From positions 2,356,001-2,420,000 of the forward strand of contig NZ_CP130701.1 in the NCBI RefSeq assembly GCF_030553075.1: 64,000 bases of DNA, written 5' to 3'. Positions 52,571-61,973 of this stretch are shown one piece after another. Numbering within the stretch: the stretch's first letter is position 1; each line of letters begins with the position of its first letter. A program made the position numbers and the translations under genes. Under the pieces are notes generated by a model that did not search any database, had not been told where the DNA came from, and saw nothing but the letters and a program-made list of their open reading frames with translations. This stretch comes from Halomonas sp. I5-271120. GTDB lineage: Bacteria; Pseudomonadota; Gammaproteobacteria; Pseudomonadales; Halomonadaceae.

Positions 52571-52691
52571 GGCGATTCCTTCGCGGCGTTGAGACGGAGG
52601 TCAATGGTGCCGCAAATCGCCCACGGCATAAATCAGCTGTCGCTCATTTCAGGTCGATGGGCGTGTTTCGAGCCGCCGGGCTTAGCCGAAC

Positions 52692-53327
52692 TCACCCCAA
52701 GTCGAAGGGAATTTCGCCGGCCTCATGGGCGAGCAACCACTGCTTGCGGCCGATGCCGCCGGCGTAGCCGGTCAGGCGTCCGTCGCTGCCGATCACTCGA
52801 TGGCAGGGCACCACGATGGCCAGCGGATTCTGGCCGTTGGCGCGGCCCACTGCGCGCTGGCCGCCACGACGGTTAAGCTGCTCGGCGATCTCGGCGTAGC
52901 AGCGGGTCTCGCCGAAGGGAATGGTGGAAAGCGCCTGCCAGACCCGCTGCTGGAAGTCGGTGCCCTTGGGCGCCAACGGCAGGTCGAAGGTCTGGCGCAG
53001 GCCGTCGAAGTATTCCTCGAGCTGGGCGTGGGCGCGGTCGGTCAGGGCGTTGGGACGGGGCGTTTCATCGGCCTCCGCCTCGCCGACGAAGACGATTTCG
53101 GTGAGACCCTTATCGCTGGCGCGCAGGCGGACCAGGCCCAGCGCGGCGGTTTCCGGCGGCCGATAGTAGTCGAGGGCCTGATCGTCGAGCAGATCGCCCC
53201 GGGATTCGGCGACCTGGTCGGCAGGACGGTCATCGTCACGCTCATCAAGGTGCTTATCCGGATGCTTATCCAGAAGGGCATCCGGTTGATCAAAAAGCGA
53301 GCGGGAGGCAGCGGGGGCAGAGGACAT
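52692..53327 (-). CDS. ogt: Methylated-DNA--protein-cysteine methyltransferase
   Basis: 211 residues. The C-terminal domain is complete: FQQRVWQALSTIPFGETRCYAEIAEQL, RAVGRANGQNPLAIVVPCHRVIGSDG with the alkyl-accepting Cys, and LTGYAGGIGRKQWLLAHE. It repairs O6-methylguanine and O4-methylthymine by suicidal transfer. The first 45 residues are an unusual hydrophilic extension (DALLDKHPDKHLDERDDDRP) with a small 12-bp repeat in the DNA. The ATG has AGGAG upstream. It is transcribed in the same direction as recC, about 120 bp before it. Confidence 0.9.
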   Translation of the reverse strand: MSSAPAASRSLFDQPDALLDKHPDKHLDERDDDRPADQVAESRGDLLDDQALDYYRPPETAALGLVRLRASDKGLTEIVFVGEAEADETPRPNALTDRAHAQLEEYFDGLRQTFDLPLAPKGTDFQQRVWQALSTIPFGETRCYAEIAEQLNRRGGQRAVGRANGQNPLAIVVPCHRVIGSDGRLTGYAGGIGRKQWLLAHEAGEIPFDLG

Positions 53328-53492
53328 GACGGTGACTCCTGAGATGATCGTTCTGGAGAAGGATCTTTGGAAAGCGCTACCGAGACCATAGCGGAAACTG
53401 GCCCTGGCTGCTGGTGATGCTTGCTACTGTGTTCGTCTCTGCGCGTGTTATCGGTTCTTTTTTTTGCTCTCGTCGCCGGTCTCTACAACCGA

Positions 53493-53518
53493 CGAGGCCG
53501 CCTCATGGGGCGGCCTCG
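53493..53518 (-). terminator. Hairpin after matB
   Basis: 10-bp perfect stem CGAGGCCGCC/GGCGGCCTCG with a 6-base loop, 36 bp beyond the matB stop. The T-run is weak. The same core hairpin occurs after dctP (58439-58462). Confidence 0.6.
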
Positions 53519-53553
53519 GTGAGTGCTTATGTCCAGGTACGGGCAGGAGCCGG

Positions 53554-55077
53554 TCAGGCGTCGCTGTATAGGTCGCGGTAGTCGTCGCGTAGCTGCTTCT
53601 TCTGCACCTTGCCCATAGTGTTGCGGGGTAGGCTGTCGACGAACAGTACTCGCTTGGGCTGCTTGTACTTGGCGAGGTGGTCGCTCAGCGAGGCGATTAC
53701 CAGTGCCTCGTCGATCGTGGCGCCGGGCTTTTTGACCACCACGGCGGTCACGCCTTCGCCGAAGTCGGGATGGTGCACGCCGATCACGGCCGATTCGACC
53801 ACGCCGTCCAACTCGTCGATGACCTGCTCGACCTCTTTCGGGTAGACGTTGTAGCCCCCCGAGATCACCAGGTCCTTGTCCCGCCCGACAATATGCACAT
53901 AGCCGCGCTCGTCGATCATCGCCAGGTCGCCGGTGACGAAGAAGCCATCGTCGAGCAGTTCTTCCTTGGTCTTTTCCGGCATGCGCCAGTAGCCGACGAA
54001 GACGTTGGGACCGCGCACCTCGAGCATGCCGATCTCGCCCTGGGGCAGGTCACGATGGCTCTCACGGTCGGTGATGCGAACCTCCACCCCGGGCAGCGGC
54101 ATGCCAACGGTGCCGGCGATCCGGTCGCCCTCATAGGGGTTGGAGGTGTTCATGTTGGTCTCGGTCATGCCGTAGCGCTCGAGAATCGCATGACCGGTGC
54201 GGGCCTCGAACGCCTGATGGGTGTCGGCGGTCAGCGGGGCCGAGCCGGAGGTGAAAAGGCGCATGTTGGCGGTCAGTTCTGGTGTCAGGCGCGGGTCCTG
54301 CAGCAGGCGGGTGTAGAAGGTCGGCACGCCCATCATGGTGGTGCCGCGGGGTAATTCGTCGATGATCGCCTCGACGTCGAAGCGTGGCAGGAAGCACATG
54401 CTGGCGCCGGACATCAGCACCACGTTGCAGGCCACGAAGAGCCCATGGGTGTGGAAGATCGGTAGCGCATGGATCAGCCGATCGGCTTCGCTGAACTGCC
54501 AGGTGTCGACCAGCGCCTTGGCGTTTGAGCCCAGGTTTGCGTGGGTCAGCATCGCGCCCTTGGAGCGTCCGGTGGTGCCGGAGGTATAGAGGATGGCGGC
54601 CAGGTCGTCGCCTTCGCGGGCCTGAATGCCTTCATATGGCGTTGCCTTGGCGGCGGCCGTCATCAGGCTGCCGTCGGCTTCAATGCCCAGAGTGGCCACC
54701 TGCGCGCAGCCGGTCTCGTCGGCGATGCGCCGTGCTTCGTCCTTGACCGCGGGGCGACAGACGAACAGCGCAGGCTCCGCATCGCCGAGGAAGTAGCGGA
54801 TCTCCTCGCCGGTGTAGCCGGTATTGAGCGGCAGGTAGACGCCGCCGACGCGTAGGGTGGCCAGGTACAGCAGAATGGTTTCGGGGCTCTTGTCGACCTG
54901 CACGGCGACCCGGTCCCCCGGGCTCACGCCGAGCGCGACCAGGGCACCGGCCAGTCGTTCGCTGGCTGCGAGGGCCTGGGCATAGCTGTAGCCGCGGCCG
55001 TCGCGGGTGGTGATGAAATCGGCGTCACCGCGCGCCCGCATGCGTTGAGCGAAGGTATCGAACAGGTTGTGGTTCAT
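53554..55077 (-). CDS. matB: Malonyl-CoA synthetase MatB
   Basis: A 507-residue acyl-adenylating enzyme. ANL motifs: DDLAAILYTSGTTGRSKGAMLTH (P-loop), ERYGMTETNMNTSNPYEGDRIAGTVG, GYFRMP-type GYWRMPEKTKEEL, GFFVTGDLAMIDERGYVHIVGRDKDLVISGGYNVYPKEVE, and the final Lys in RNTMGKVQKKQLR. The MTETNMN and GTVGMPLPGVE stretches are typical of malonyl-CoA synthetases. It makes malonyl-CoA from malonate, ATP and CoA. The start overlaps the mcd stop by 4 bp. Confidence 0.9.
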   Translation of the reverse strand: MNHNLFDTFAQRMRARGDADFITTRDGRGYSYAQALAASERLAGALVALGVSPGDRVAVQVDKSPETILLYLATLRVGGVYLPLNTGYTGEEIRYFLGDAEPALFVCRPAVKDEARRIADETGCAQVATLGIEADGSLMTAAAKATPYEGIQAREGDDLAAILYTSGTTGRSKGAMLTHANLGSNAKALVDTWQFSEADRLIHALPIFHTHGLFVACNVVLMSGASMCFLPRFDVEAIIDELPRGTTMMGVPTFYTRLLQDPRLTPELTANMRLFTSGSAPLTADTHQAFEARTGHAILERYGMTETNMNTSNPYEGDRIAGTVGMPLPGVEVRITDRESHRDLPQGEIGMLEVRGPNVFVGYWRMPEKTKEELLDDGFFVTGDLAMIDERGYVHIVGRDKDLVISGGYNVYPKEVEQVIDELDGVVESAVIGVHHPDFGEGVTAVVVKKPGATIDEALVIASLSDHLAKYKQPKRVLFVDSLPRNTMGKVQKKQLRDDYRDLYSDA

Positions 55078-56435
55078 TTTGTTGGTTCTCCCTTGAGCAG
55101 TTTGCGGGCACGTCGGTCCAGGTCGCGCACGGCCGACGAGCAGGCGATCGTGCCGTGGGTGGTGTATTTCTCGTGATTGCGTTCGATGTCTTCGAGCACA
55201 TAGAGGTAATTGACCATCAGCCCGGCGGCCTGATGGAGTCCCTTGCCCGATGTGTCGCCCAGCCAGTTGATGCGATGCAGTTGAGCGCCGTTGCCCAGGT
55301 GAAAGCGGGCTACGGGATTGAGAGGCAATGCCTTGGCATTCTTTTCCTTGAGCAGGTAATGCGCCGCCAGCGGTTTGATGAGTTCCTTGAGCCGCTGTGA
55401 TTGTTCGGGGTCGCTGGCCCAGTCGGGCGCATTGAGGTGCTCAAGCGCCGCCTTTGCGTCCTCGTCGAGGCCGTCGCCTGCGTCTTGCAACACGGTCTCC
55501 AGCCACTTGCGAAAGCCCGGCACCGGCGACAGGGTGACGAAGTGCTTGAGATGGGGCAGTTCCTGCTTGAGTTCTTGCACCACCTGCTTGATCAGGAAAT
55601 TGCCGAAGGAGATGCCGCGCAGCCCGGTCTGGCAGTTGCTGATACCGAAGAAGGCGGCGGTGTCGGCGGCCTCCGGGTCCTCGATGTCGTAGGTGGCGGG
55701 ATCAAGGATCGCCTGGATCTGGTCGGGCAGTCCCTTGTGCAGGGCCACTTCGACGAAGATCAGCGGCTCGTCGCCGAGAGCCGGGTGGAAGAAGGCGAAG
55801 CAGCGCCGGTCGCGGGCATCGAGGCGCCGGCGCAGGTCGTTCCAGTCGTGGATCTCGTGCACCGCCTCGTAGCGGATGATCTTCTCGAGGATCACCGCCG
55901 GCGTGTTCCAGTCGATACGCTTCAGCACCAGGAAGCCGCGATTGAACCAGGAGGCGAATAGGTGGGCGAAGTCTGCATCGATGGCCTTGAGATCGGGGTG
56001 TTCGCCGAGCATCGCCAGCAGATCCTCGCGCATGTGCACCAGCTCATGCGTGCCGCCGCTTGGCAGGTTGAGCCGGCGCAGCAGTTCCTGGCGACGGGGC
56101 TCGCAGACATCGAACAGGTGCTGCTGCGTGAGGTTGTCGCGGGTCTCGCGGTAGGCCGCGTAAGCGGCATCGATCTCCTCGGGGTCGGCGGCGAAATCGT
56201 CGGCCAGCCCCATGAAGAACTGCCGTTTCTGGTCGTCGTCAAGGCGGGCATAGATCGCCAGGGTCTGGCTCGCCAAGGTGATGCTCGAGGCCTCGCCGTC
56301 ACTTTCGAGCAGCGCCTGACAGGCCTTGATCAGCATGGCGTGATCGACGGGAGAGCGCTCATCTTCTCGGCGCCTGAGCAGTACATCGCGCTGAGTGATG
56401 TTGCTGAACAGCTCCTGCAGGAAGCTCATATTCAT
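55074..56435 (-). CDS. mcd: Malonyl-CoA decarboxylase
   Basis: A 453-residue protein of the MCD family (MatA type). Hallmarks: an N-terminal helical domain, LKRIDWNTPAVILEKIIRYEAVHEIHDWNDLRRRL, then the GNAT-like catalytic part with CFAFFHPALGDEPLIFVEVAL, SNCQTGLRGISFGNFLIKQVVQEL, FVTLSPVPGFRKWL with the catalytic Ser, and the final PVARFHLGNGAQLHRINWLGD containing the catalytic His. It converts malonyl-CoA to acetyl-CoA and CO2, completing use of malonate. ATG with GAGGGA upstream; 114 bp after dctM. Confidence 0.92.
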   Translation of the reverse strand: MNMSFLQELFSNITQRDVLLRRREDERSPVDHAMLIKACQALLESDGEASSITLASQTLAIYARLDDDQKRQFFMGLADDFAADPEEIDAAYAAYRETRDNLTQQHLFDVCEPRRQELLRRLNLPSGGTHELVHMREDLLAMLGEHPDLKAIDADFAHLFASWFNRGFLVLKRIDWNTPAVILEKIIRYEAVHEIHDWNDLRRRLDARDRRCFAFFHPALGDEPLIFVEVALHKGLPDQIQAILDPATYDIEDPEAADTAAFFGISNCQTGLRGISFGNFLIKQVVQELKQELPHLKHFVTLSPVPGFRKWLETVLQDAGDGLDEDAKAALEHLNAPDWASDPEQSQRLKELIKPLAAHYLLKEKNAKALPLNPVARFHLGNGAQLHRINWLGDTSGKGLHQAAGLMVNYLYVLEDIERNHEKYTTHGTIACSSAVRDLDRRARKLLKGEPTK

Positions 56436-56549
56436 TATTGATCCCTCATTGGTGAGCCCAGGTCCAAAGACAAAGATAAGGACAATGACAAGGGCGCGTC
56501 GGCGTCCGGGTGCAAGTGCAATGCTGGCGCATGATCAGCTGGCGCATGG

Positions 56550-57896
56550 TCAGGGCTGGCCCATGATCAGGTTGGGTAGCCAAGTCACAATGCCCGGGAA
56601 GAAGCACAGCACCACGATGCCCAGCACCATGCACAAGGCATAGGGCAGGCTGCCCATCAGCACGTCACGCAGTGAGATGTCCGGGGCGATGCTGTTGATG
56701 ATGAACAGGTTGAGGCCCACTGGCGGCGTGATCAGGCCGATCTCCAGGTTGATGGTCAGGATGACGGCGAACCAGTAGGGATCGAAGTCAGCGGCCAGGA
56801 TGATCGGTAGCAGGATCGGTGCTGTCATCACGATCACTGCTACCGGCGGCAGGAAGAAGCCGGCCACCAGCAGGAACAGATTGATGATGCCCATCAGCAC
56901 CCAGCGGTTGACCTCCAGATCGGCGATGGTGGCCGCCACTGTCTGGGTGATGAACAACGATGACAGTGCATAGGCGAAGACCTCGGCGGCGGCGATGATC
57001 AGCATGATCATCACGCTCTCGCGCAGGGAGTCGCGCATGATCAGCTTGATCGGAGCGACGTGCCACATGCGATAGACGATGATCGCTAGCGCCAGGCACA
57101 GGAAGGCACCGGCCCCGGCCGCCTCCGAAGGCGTGGCCAGACCGCCGTATAGCGCGAACAGAATGCCGGCCACCACCGCCAGGAATGGCAGCACTCGCAC
57201 CAGCGCCTTTAGGTTGCTGTCGACGTTGGCCTTGATCGTTTCCTTCATCTTGTCGGTGGCCGTGACCATCGGGGTGTCATAGCCTCCTGCCAACTTGCAG
57301 GCTATCAGCGTCCAGACCATAAACAGACCGGCTAGCATCAGCCCTGGGATCGCACCGGCGATGAACAGGCGTCCGATCGAGGTTTCGGTGGCAATGCCGT
57401 AGACGATCATGGTCACCGAGGGAGGAATCAGGATGCCCAACGTGCCGCCAGCGGCGATGCAGCCGGCGGCCACGCCATCCGGGTAGCCGCGCTTGCGCAT
57501 TTCGGGGATGCCCATCTTGCCGATGGCGGCACAGGTGGCGGGAGAGGAGCCTGAGAGGGCGGCGAAGATCGAGCAGGCGCCGATGTTGGAGATCGCGAGA
57601 CCACCGGGCAGGCGTCCGAGCCACAGATCCAGCGAGCGATAGAGGTCGCGACCAGTGGGCGACGAGGCCACGGCCGCGCCCATCAGGATGAACATTGGAA
57701 TCGCCACGAAGCCGAACTCGGCGATGCGGTCGAAGAAGGTCTCGCCGAAGTAGGTCAGCTCGCTCATGCCGCGGTCGGCCACCAGGGCAATCAGCGACAC
57801 GGCGCCCAGGGCGAAGGCGATCGGGGTGCCGATGGCCATCAATACAAGCAGCCCCACGGCCACGGCAATGCCGGCGGTAATCGGGTCCATGGTCAA
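56550..57896 (-). CDS. TRAP transporter large permease (DctM), probably for malonate
   Basis: 448 residues with 12 hydrophobic segments, of the DctM family. Typical parts: VAIPMFILMGAAVASSPTGRDLYRSLDLWLGRLPGGLAISNIGACSIFAALSGSSPAT, then IPPSVTMIVYGIATETSIGRLFIAGAIPG, and NLEIGLITPPVGLNLFIINS. With DctQ and DctP it forms a Na+-driven importer. The ATG overlaps the dctQ stop by 4 bp. The malonate call rests on the downstream mcd and matB genes. Confidence 0.9.
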   Translation of the reverse strand: MTMDPITAGIAVAVGLLVLMAIGTPIAFALGAVSLIALVADRGMSELTYFGETFFDRIAEFGFVAIPMFILMGAAVASSPTGRDLYRSLDLWLGRLPGGLAISNIGACSIFAALSGSSPATCAAIGKMGIPEMRKRGYPDGVAAGCIAAGGTLGILIPPSVTMIVYGIATETSIGRLFIAGAIPGLMLAGLFMVWTLIACKLAGGYDTPMVTATDKMKETIKANVDSNLKALVRVLPFLAVVAGILFALYGGLATPSEAAGAGAFLCLALAIIVYRMWHVAPIKLIMRDSLRESVMIMLIIAAAEVFAYALSSLFITQTVAATIADLEVNRWVLMGIINLFLLVAGFFLPPVAVIVMTAPILLPIILAADFDPYWFAVILTINLEIGLITPPVGLNLFIINSIAPDISLRDVLMGSLPYALCMVLGIVVLCFFPGIVTWLPNLIMGQP

Positions 57897-58414
57897 GGCT
57901 CCTTACGCAGGGTTTCGGCGACGTATTGCAGTGTCAGCAGGGTGGACCCGAGCGCCATCGGCACCAGTGCCGGCCATAGAAGTGGGTTCCATACCGAGCC
58001 GGTGGTCCACTGCTGGTGGTAGGCCTCGGCCACATAGAGCCAGGCGGCATAGGCCAGGGCGGCGCAGAAGCCGATTCCGACCAGGGATGACACCAGGCGC
58101 ATGATCTTGCGGGGCAGCCCGCCGATCATGTCAGGCAGCAGGGTGACCGCCACATGGCCGCCCGTCATCAGTACATAGGAACTGCCCATCAACATCGCGC
58201 CGCTGACGATGTAGATGGTGAATTCGGTCTGCCAAGTGGAACTCATGCCCAGGATGGTACGCACGAAGATCATGTGACAAATGGCCAGCACGCCGGCCAT
58301 CAGCATGGCCGCGGCCAGGTAGGCCATGGCGCGCGACAGGCGATCCATGACGTGTGTATAGATGCCGATGATCTTGACGGGGGTCGAGAGCTCGCGGCGA
58401 GAGAAGTGCTCCAT
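57893..58414 (-). CDS. TRAP transporter small permease (DctQ)
   Basis: 173 residues from the ATG at 58414 (CCGGAGGGC upstream). Four membrane segments in the DctQ pattern: IYTHVMDRLSRAMAYLAAAMLM, WQTEFTIYIVSGAMLMGSSYVLMTGGHVAVTLL, the loop ending PRKIMRLV, and WNPLLWPALVPMALGSTLLTLQ. It pairs with DctM in the membrane. Confidence 0.88.
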   Translation of the reverse strand: MEHFSRRELSTPVKIIGIYTHVMDRLSRAMAYLAAAMLMAGVLAICHMIFVRTILGMSSTWQTEFTIYIVSGAMLMGSSYVLMTGGHVAVTLLPDMIGGLPRKIMRLVSSLVGIGFCAALAYAAWLYVAEAYHQQWTTGSVWNPLLWPALVPMALGSTLLTLQYVAETLRKEP

Positions 58415-58438
58415 ATGCCCTCCGGATAGTGTGAAGGA

Positions 58439-58462
58439 GGGCCGCCTCATGCAGGGCGGCCC
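58439..58462 (-). terminator. Hairpin between dctP and dctQ
   Basis: 8-bp stem GGGCCGCC/GGCGGCCC with an 8-base loop. It lies in the 108-bp gap after dctP and may partly terminate transcription, giving more binding protein than permease, as is usual in TRAP operons. Confidence 0.55.
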
Positions 58463-58522
58463 GGCAAGCCGTGAACCGTCAGGCGGTCATCGGCATTGAT
58501 GTCACAGGTAGCGGAGGTGGTG

Positions 58523-59539
58523 TCACTCCACGGCGAGGGCCGCATCAATCAGGGCCTGGCCGTTGGGCACGTTCTCGGCGAAGGTTTTGTAGGAGCTCTG
58601 CTGGGCGATATCCAGCCAGGCCTGGTAGTCCTCTTCAGACATGCTGACTACCTCGACGCCATTTGCCTTGAACTCGTCGATCATCTTCTGATCCAGTGCC
58701 GCGGCTTCACCGGCGAAGTACTCTTCTGCCTTCTGACCGGCCTCGACCAACGCCTGCTGCTGCGCTTCGTCGAGCTTGTTCCAGCTCTGTTCTGAAATCA
58801 GGACCGGTTCATACATGAACCACAGCGCGTTTTCACCGGGCGCTGTCAGGCAAGACACCTGCTCGTAGATGCGATATGACACGAACGAGCCGGACGACGT
58901 GTTGGCGCCGTCGAGCACCCCGGTTTGCATGGCGGTGTAGATATCCGAGGACGGCATCGAGGTGATAGATGCGCCGGCGCTGGCCAGCATTTCATCGAAC
59001 GCCGGGCCGGCGGCGCGCAGGGTCTGGCCCTCGACCGTTTCCGGCGAGGTGATACAGCGCTTGTTCGAGGCAAAGCCACCGGCCAGCCAGGCGTCGGCCA
59101 GCACGCGGGCGCCGCCTTCATGAATCACGTCCTTGATCATGGTCATGAACTCGGAATCGTTGAGCCGCTGGGCACGTTCGTGATTGCGCACCAGCCCCGG
59201 CATCAACGTTGCCGAGAACTCCGGGTGGCGGCCACTGGCGTAGTCAAGCGGCAGCGATGTCATGTCCAGGCGGCCACGCGCCAGGGCGCTCCACTGTTCC
59301 TTGGCCTTGAACAGGGATTGGCCTGGATAGACCTGGATGGCGAGGTCAACGTCGGCTGCGGCGACTTCCTTGGCCATCAACTGCACCATTTCGTCTCGAA
59401 CATCGCCCTGTCCACCAGGGAACTGGTGCGAGGCGCGCAGCACGGTTTCTGCCGAGGCAACGCTTGAAAAGGCAAGGGTCAGGGTGGCGGCCGCGATGGC
59501 GGCGGTGGAGGTGAGCTGGTGTGTCATCGGGCGTGTCAT
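58523..59539 (-). CDS. TRAP transporter solute-binding protein (DctP), probably for malonate
   Basis: 338 residues from the ATG at 59539 (GGAG upstream); the frame runs further but without a site. Signal peptide ends SVASAE. The mature chain shows DctP features: TVLRASHQFPGGQGDVRDEMVQLMAKEV, GQSLFKAKEQWSALARGRLDM, GQTLRAAGPAFDEMLASAGAS with the Arg that binds the carboxylate, and SSDIYTAMQTGVLDGANTS. It is first gene of the operon, divergent from the GntR gene. Confidence 0.88.
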   Translation of the reverse strand: MTRPMTHQLTSTAAIAAATLTLAFSSVASAETVLRASHQFPGGQGDVRDEMVQLMAKEVAAADVDLAIQVYPGQSLFKAKEQWSALARGRLDMTSLPLDYASGRHPEFSATLMPGLVRNHERAQRLNDSEFMTMIKDVIHEGGARVLADAWLAGGFASNKRCITSPETVEGQTLRAAGPAFDEMLASAGASITSMPSSDIYTAMQTGVLDGANTSSGSFVSYRIYEQVSCLTAPGENALWFMYEPVLISEQSWNKLDEAQQQALVEAGQKAEEYFAGEAAALDQKMIDEFKANGVEVVSMSEEDYQAWLDIAQQSSYKTFAENVPNGQALIDAALAVE

Positions 59540-59581
59540 AGTGGCGTGACTCCATCGGTCTATTATTCTTGTGAAATGTTT

Positions 59582-59604
59582 ATCATCGACGATGATGTAT
59601 ACTT
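59582..59604. promoter_or_regulatory. Candidate GntR/MatR operator
   Basis: Palindrome ATCATCG-A-CGATGAT (59582-59596) followed at once by ATGTATACTT (59595-59604), which shares the GTATAC core known from MatR sites of rhizobial mat operons. It is in the gap between dctP and the GntR gene. Confidence 0.55.
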
Positions 59605-59696
59605 GAATAGGCTTCTGGGATATTTGTGTCAATTAAATGACGCTAGACCATGGTCGATGCGGTGACGCAAGCGATTGATCGGGCAAGGGGGAAAAT

Positions 59697-60383
59697 ATGG
59701 CGGGCACCAAGCGATCGAATGCTCAGCGGCTCAAGGATTCGCTGGAGGACGACATCATCAATGGTCGACGGGTCCCCGGTGAGCGTCTCGATCCGGAAGT
59801 TTTGGGCAATGAGTTCGAGGTATCCCGCACGCCGGTGCGTGAAGCCATCCAGCAACTGGTGGCCAGTGGGTTGGTAACAGTCTCGCCGAAGAAGGGCACC
59901 TTCGTGGCCAAGGTGAGCATCGAGCAACTGATCGAGATGTTCGAGGTCATGGCTGAACTCGAGGGCATGTGCGGACGCCTGGCCACGCGGCGCATCACGC
60001 CCGGTGAGCTGTCCGATCTGCATCAGGCGCTTGAGCGCTGTGAGGCCGCCTCGGCAGGCGGAGATCCCGATGAGTATTACTACGAGAACGAGGTCTTCCA
60101 TCACACGATCTACGCGGCGAGCCACAATGCCTTCCTGGCCGCGGAGGCCCGTCAGCTCAAGCTGCGACTGAAGCCTTATCGGCGACTGCAGTTACAGGTC
60201 CGCCATCGCATGAGCAACTCGCTGAGCGAGCATCGTGAGATCATCGCGGCCATCGAGGCCGGTGATGCCGTCCGGGCAGAACAGGCACTGCGGGATCATG
60301 TGCTGGTTCAGGGTGAGCGCTTCAGCGACCTGATCGCCAGTGTGAAGGATTTCGGTATCAAGGATGCCGACGAGCCCGTATAG
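59697..60383 (+). CDS. GntR/FCD-family regulator, probably MatR-like
   Basis: 228 residues. The winged helix DNA-binding domain (NAQRLKDSLEDDIINGRRVPGERLDPEVLGNEFEVSRTPVREAIQQLVASGLVTVSPKKGTFV) is classic GntR; the C-terminal FCD domain starts near 80 (EMFEVMAELEGMCGRLATRRI) and has the metal/ligand-binding Asp and His (NEVFHHTIYAASHN, LSEHREIIAAI). MatR of Rhizobium is of this subfamily and responds to malonate. It probably represses the divergent TRAP-mcd-matB operon until malonate is present. Confidence 0.85.
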   Translation: MAGTKRSNAQRLKDSLEDDIINGRRVPGERLDPEVLGNEFEVSRTPVREAIQQLVASGLVTVSPKKGTFVAKVSIEQLIEMFEVMAELEGMCGRLATRRITPGELSDLHQALERCEAASAGGDPDEYYYENEVFHHTIYAASHNAFLAAEARQLKLRLKPYRRLQLQVRHRMSNSLSEHREIIAAIEAGDAVRAEQALRDHVLVQGERFSDLIASVKDFGIKDADEPV

Positions 60384-60452
60384 AAAGGCAGGGAATGTTG
60401 GCCGCATTTGCCTGTCCCTGTAGGGTAGGCGAGCCCTTTTGGAGGAGGCGTC

Positions 60453-61928
60453 ATGTTCCCGAGTTTTTCCCTACGCTATGCGCACCTGCCGTCGCGCATG
60501 AGTGCCGAGTGTGCCCCGACGCGGGTGGCGAATCCGCGCCTGGTTGCCTTCAATCATGCGCTTGCCGAGGAGCTGGGCTTCGACTCGACTGCATTCGATG
60601 CTACCGAGGCCGCCGAAGCGCTGTCCGGAAATGCGCCGCCTGACGGCAGTGAACCGCTGGCGATGGCCTACGCCGGCCATCAGTTCGGTAATTTCGTTCC
60701 TAGGCTCGGCGATGGTCGGGCGCTGCTGCTCGGCGAGGTCATCAACCGCGAGGGGGAGCTGCGCGAACTGCAGCTCAAGGGCGCCGGGCGCACGCCCTTC
60801 TCCCGGGGCGGCGACGGCCGGGCGCCGCTGGGGCCGGTGCTGCGCGAGTATCTGGTCAGCGAGGCCATGCACGCGCTGGGCATTCCCACCACCCGGGCGC
60901 TGGCCGCGGTGACCACCGGCGAGCGGGTCATGCGTCGCCTGCCCGAGCCCGGTGCGGTGCTGACCCGGGTGGCGTCGAGCCACCTGCGGGTGGGGACCTT
61001 CCAGTATTTTGCCGCCCGCCAGGACGTCGAGGCGATCCAGTTGCTGGCCGACATGGCCATCGAGCGCCACTATCCGCACCTTGCGCCGCTGAGCGGCGGC
61101 GGGCGCTATCTGGCCCTGCTCGAGGCGGTGGTGGCTCGCCAGGCCGAGCTGGTAGCGCGCTGGATGGGCGTGGGCTTCATCCATGGGGTGATGAACACCG
61201 ACAACTCGACGATCTCCGGCGAGACCCTGGATTACGGCCCCTGCGCCTTTATGGATGCCTACGATCCGCTCACCGTGTTCAGCTCCATCGACGAGCGCGG
61301 CCGTTATGCCTTCTCCAACCAGCCCCACAGCGCCCAGTGGAACCTGGCCCGCTTCGCCGAGACGCTGCTGTCACTGCTCGATGAGGATCATGACCGAGCT
61401 GTTGCGCTTGCTACCGATGCTATCGAGGCCTTCCCCGAGCACTTCGAGGCAAGCTTTGGCGCGGTCAAGCGCGGCAAGCTGGGACTTGTCCGGGTCGAGG
61501 AAGGCGACGAGACCCTGGCTCAGGAGCTGCTGGACACCATGCAGGCCGGCCACGCCGATTACACCCTGACCTTCCGCCGCCTCGCTGATGTGTTTGAGGA
61601 GGACGGCGAGGCGCGGCTGGTGGAACTCTTCGACACGCCCGAGGCCATTCGGGCCTGGCTGACGCGCTGGCGTGAGCGTCTTAGCCGCGAAGACGCCGAT
61701 GCCGCGACCATTGCCGCGCGTCTGCGCGCCACCAACCCGGCGGTGATTCCCCGCAATCATCAGGTTGAGCATGCGTTGATGGCGGCCGCCGACGAGGACG
61801 ACTACGGTCCCTTCGAGGCGCTGCTGGCGGCCATTACCCGGCCCTTCGAGGCACCCGAGGGCGAGCCTGACTACACCCAGCCGCCGCAGGCAAACGAGCG
61901 GGTGTTGCGGACTTTCTGCGGTACCTGA
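60453..61928 (+). CDS. selO: Protein adenylyltransferase SelO (YdiU)
   Basis: A 491-residue pseudokinase-fold enzyme that AMPylates proteins, linked to oxidative stress. Motifs: YAGHQFGNFVPRLGDGRALLLGEV, ELQLKGAGRTPFSRGGDGRAPLGPVLREYLVSEAM, MGVGFIHGVMNTDNSTISGETLDYGPCAFMD with the Asp-Asn metal site, and FSNQPHSAQWNLARFAE. It ends in Cys-Gly-Thr, so Cys takes the place used by selenocysteine in some SelO proteins. A strong GGAGGAGG site precedes the ATG. It is monocistronic with its own terminator. Confidence 0.93.
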   Translation: MFPSFSLRYAHLPSRMSAECAPTRVANPRLVAFNHALAEELGFDSTAFDATEAAEALSGNAPPDGSEPLAMAYAGHQFGNFVPRLGDGRALLLGEVINREGELRELQLKGAGRTPFSRGGDGRAPLGPVLREYLVSEAMHALGIPTTRALAAVTTGERVMRRLPEPGAVLTRVASSHLRVGTFQYFAARQDVEAIQLLADMAIERHYPHLAPLSGGGRYLALLEAVVARQAELVARWMGVGFIHGVMNTDNSTISGETLDYGPCAFMDAYDPLTVFSSIDERGRYAFSNQPHSAQWNLARFAETLLSLLDEDHDRAVALATDAIEAFPEHFEASFGAVKRGKLGLVRVEEGDETLAQELLDTMQAGHADYTLTFRRLADVFEEDGEARLVELFDTPEAIRAWLTRWRERLSREDADAATIAARLRATNPAVIPRNHQVEHALMAAADEDDYGPFEALLAAITRPFEAPEGEPDYTQPPQANERVLRTFCGT

Positions 61929-61973
61929 GACGCCGCTGAATCACGCAGTAGCGACATCAGACAAGACAAAAGG

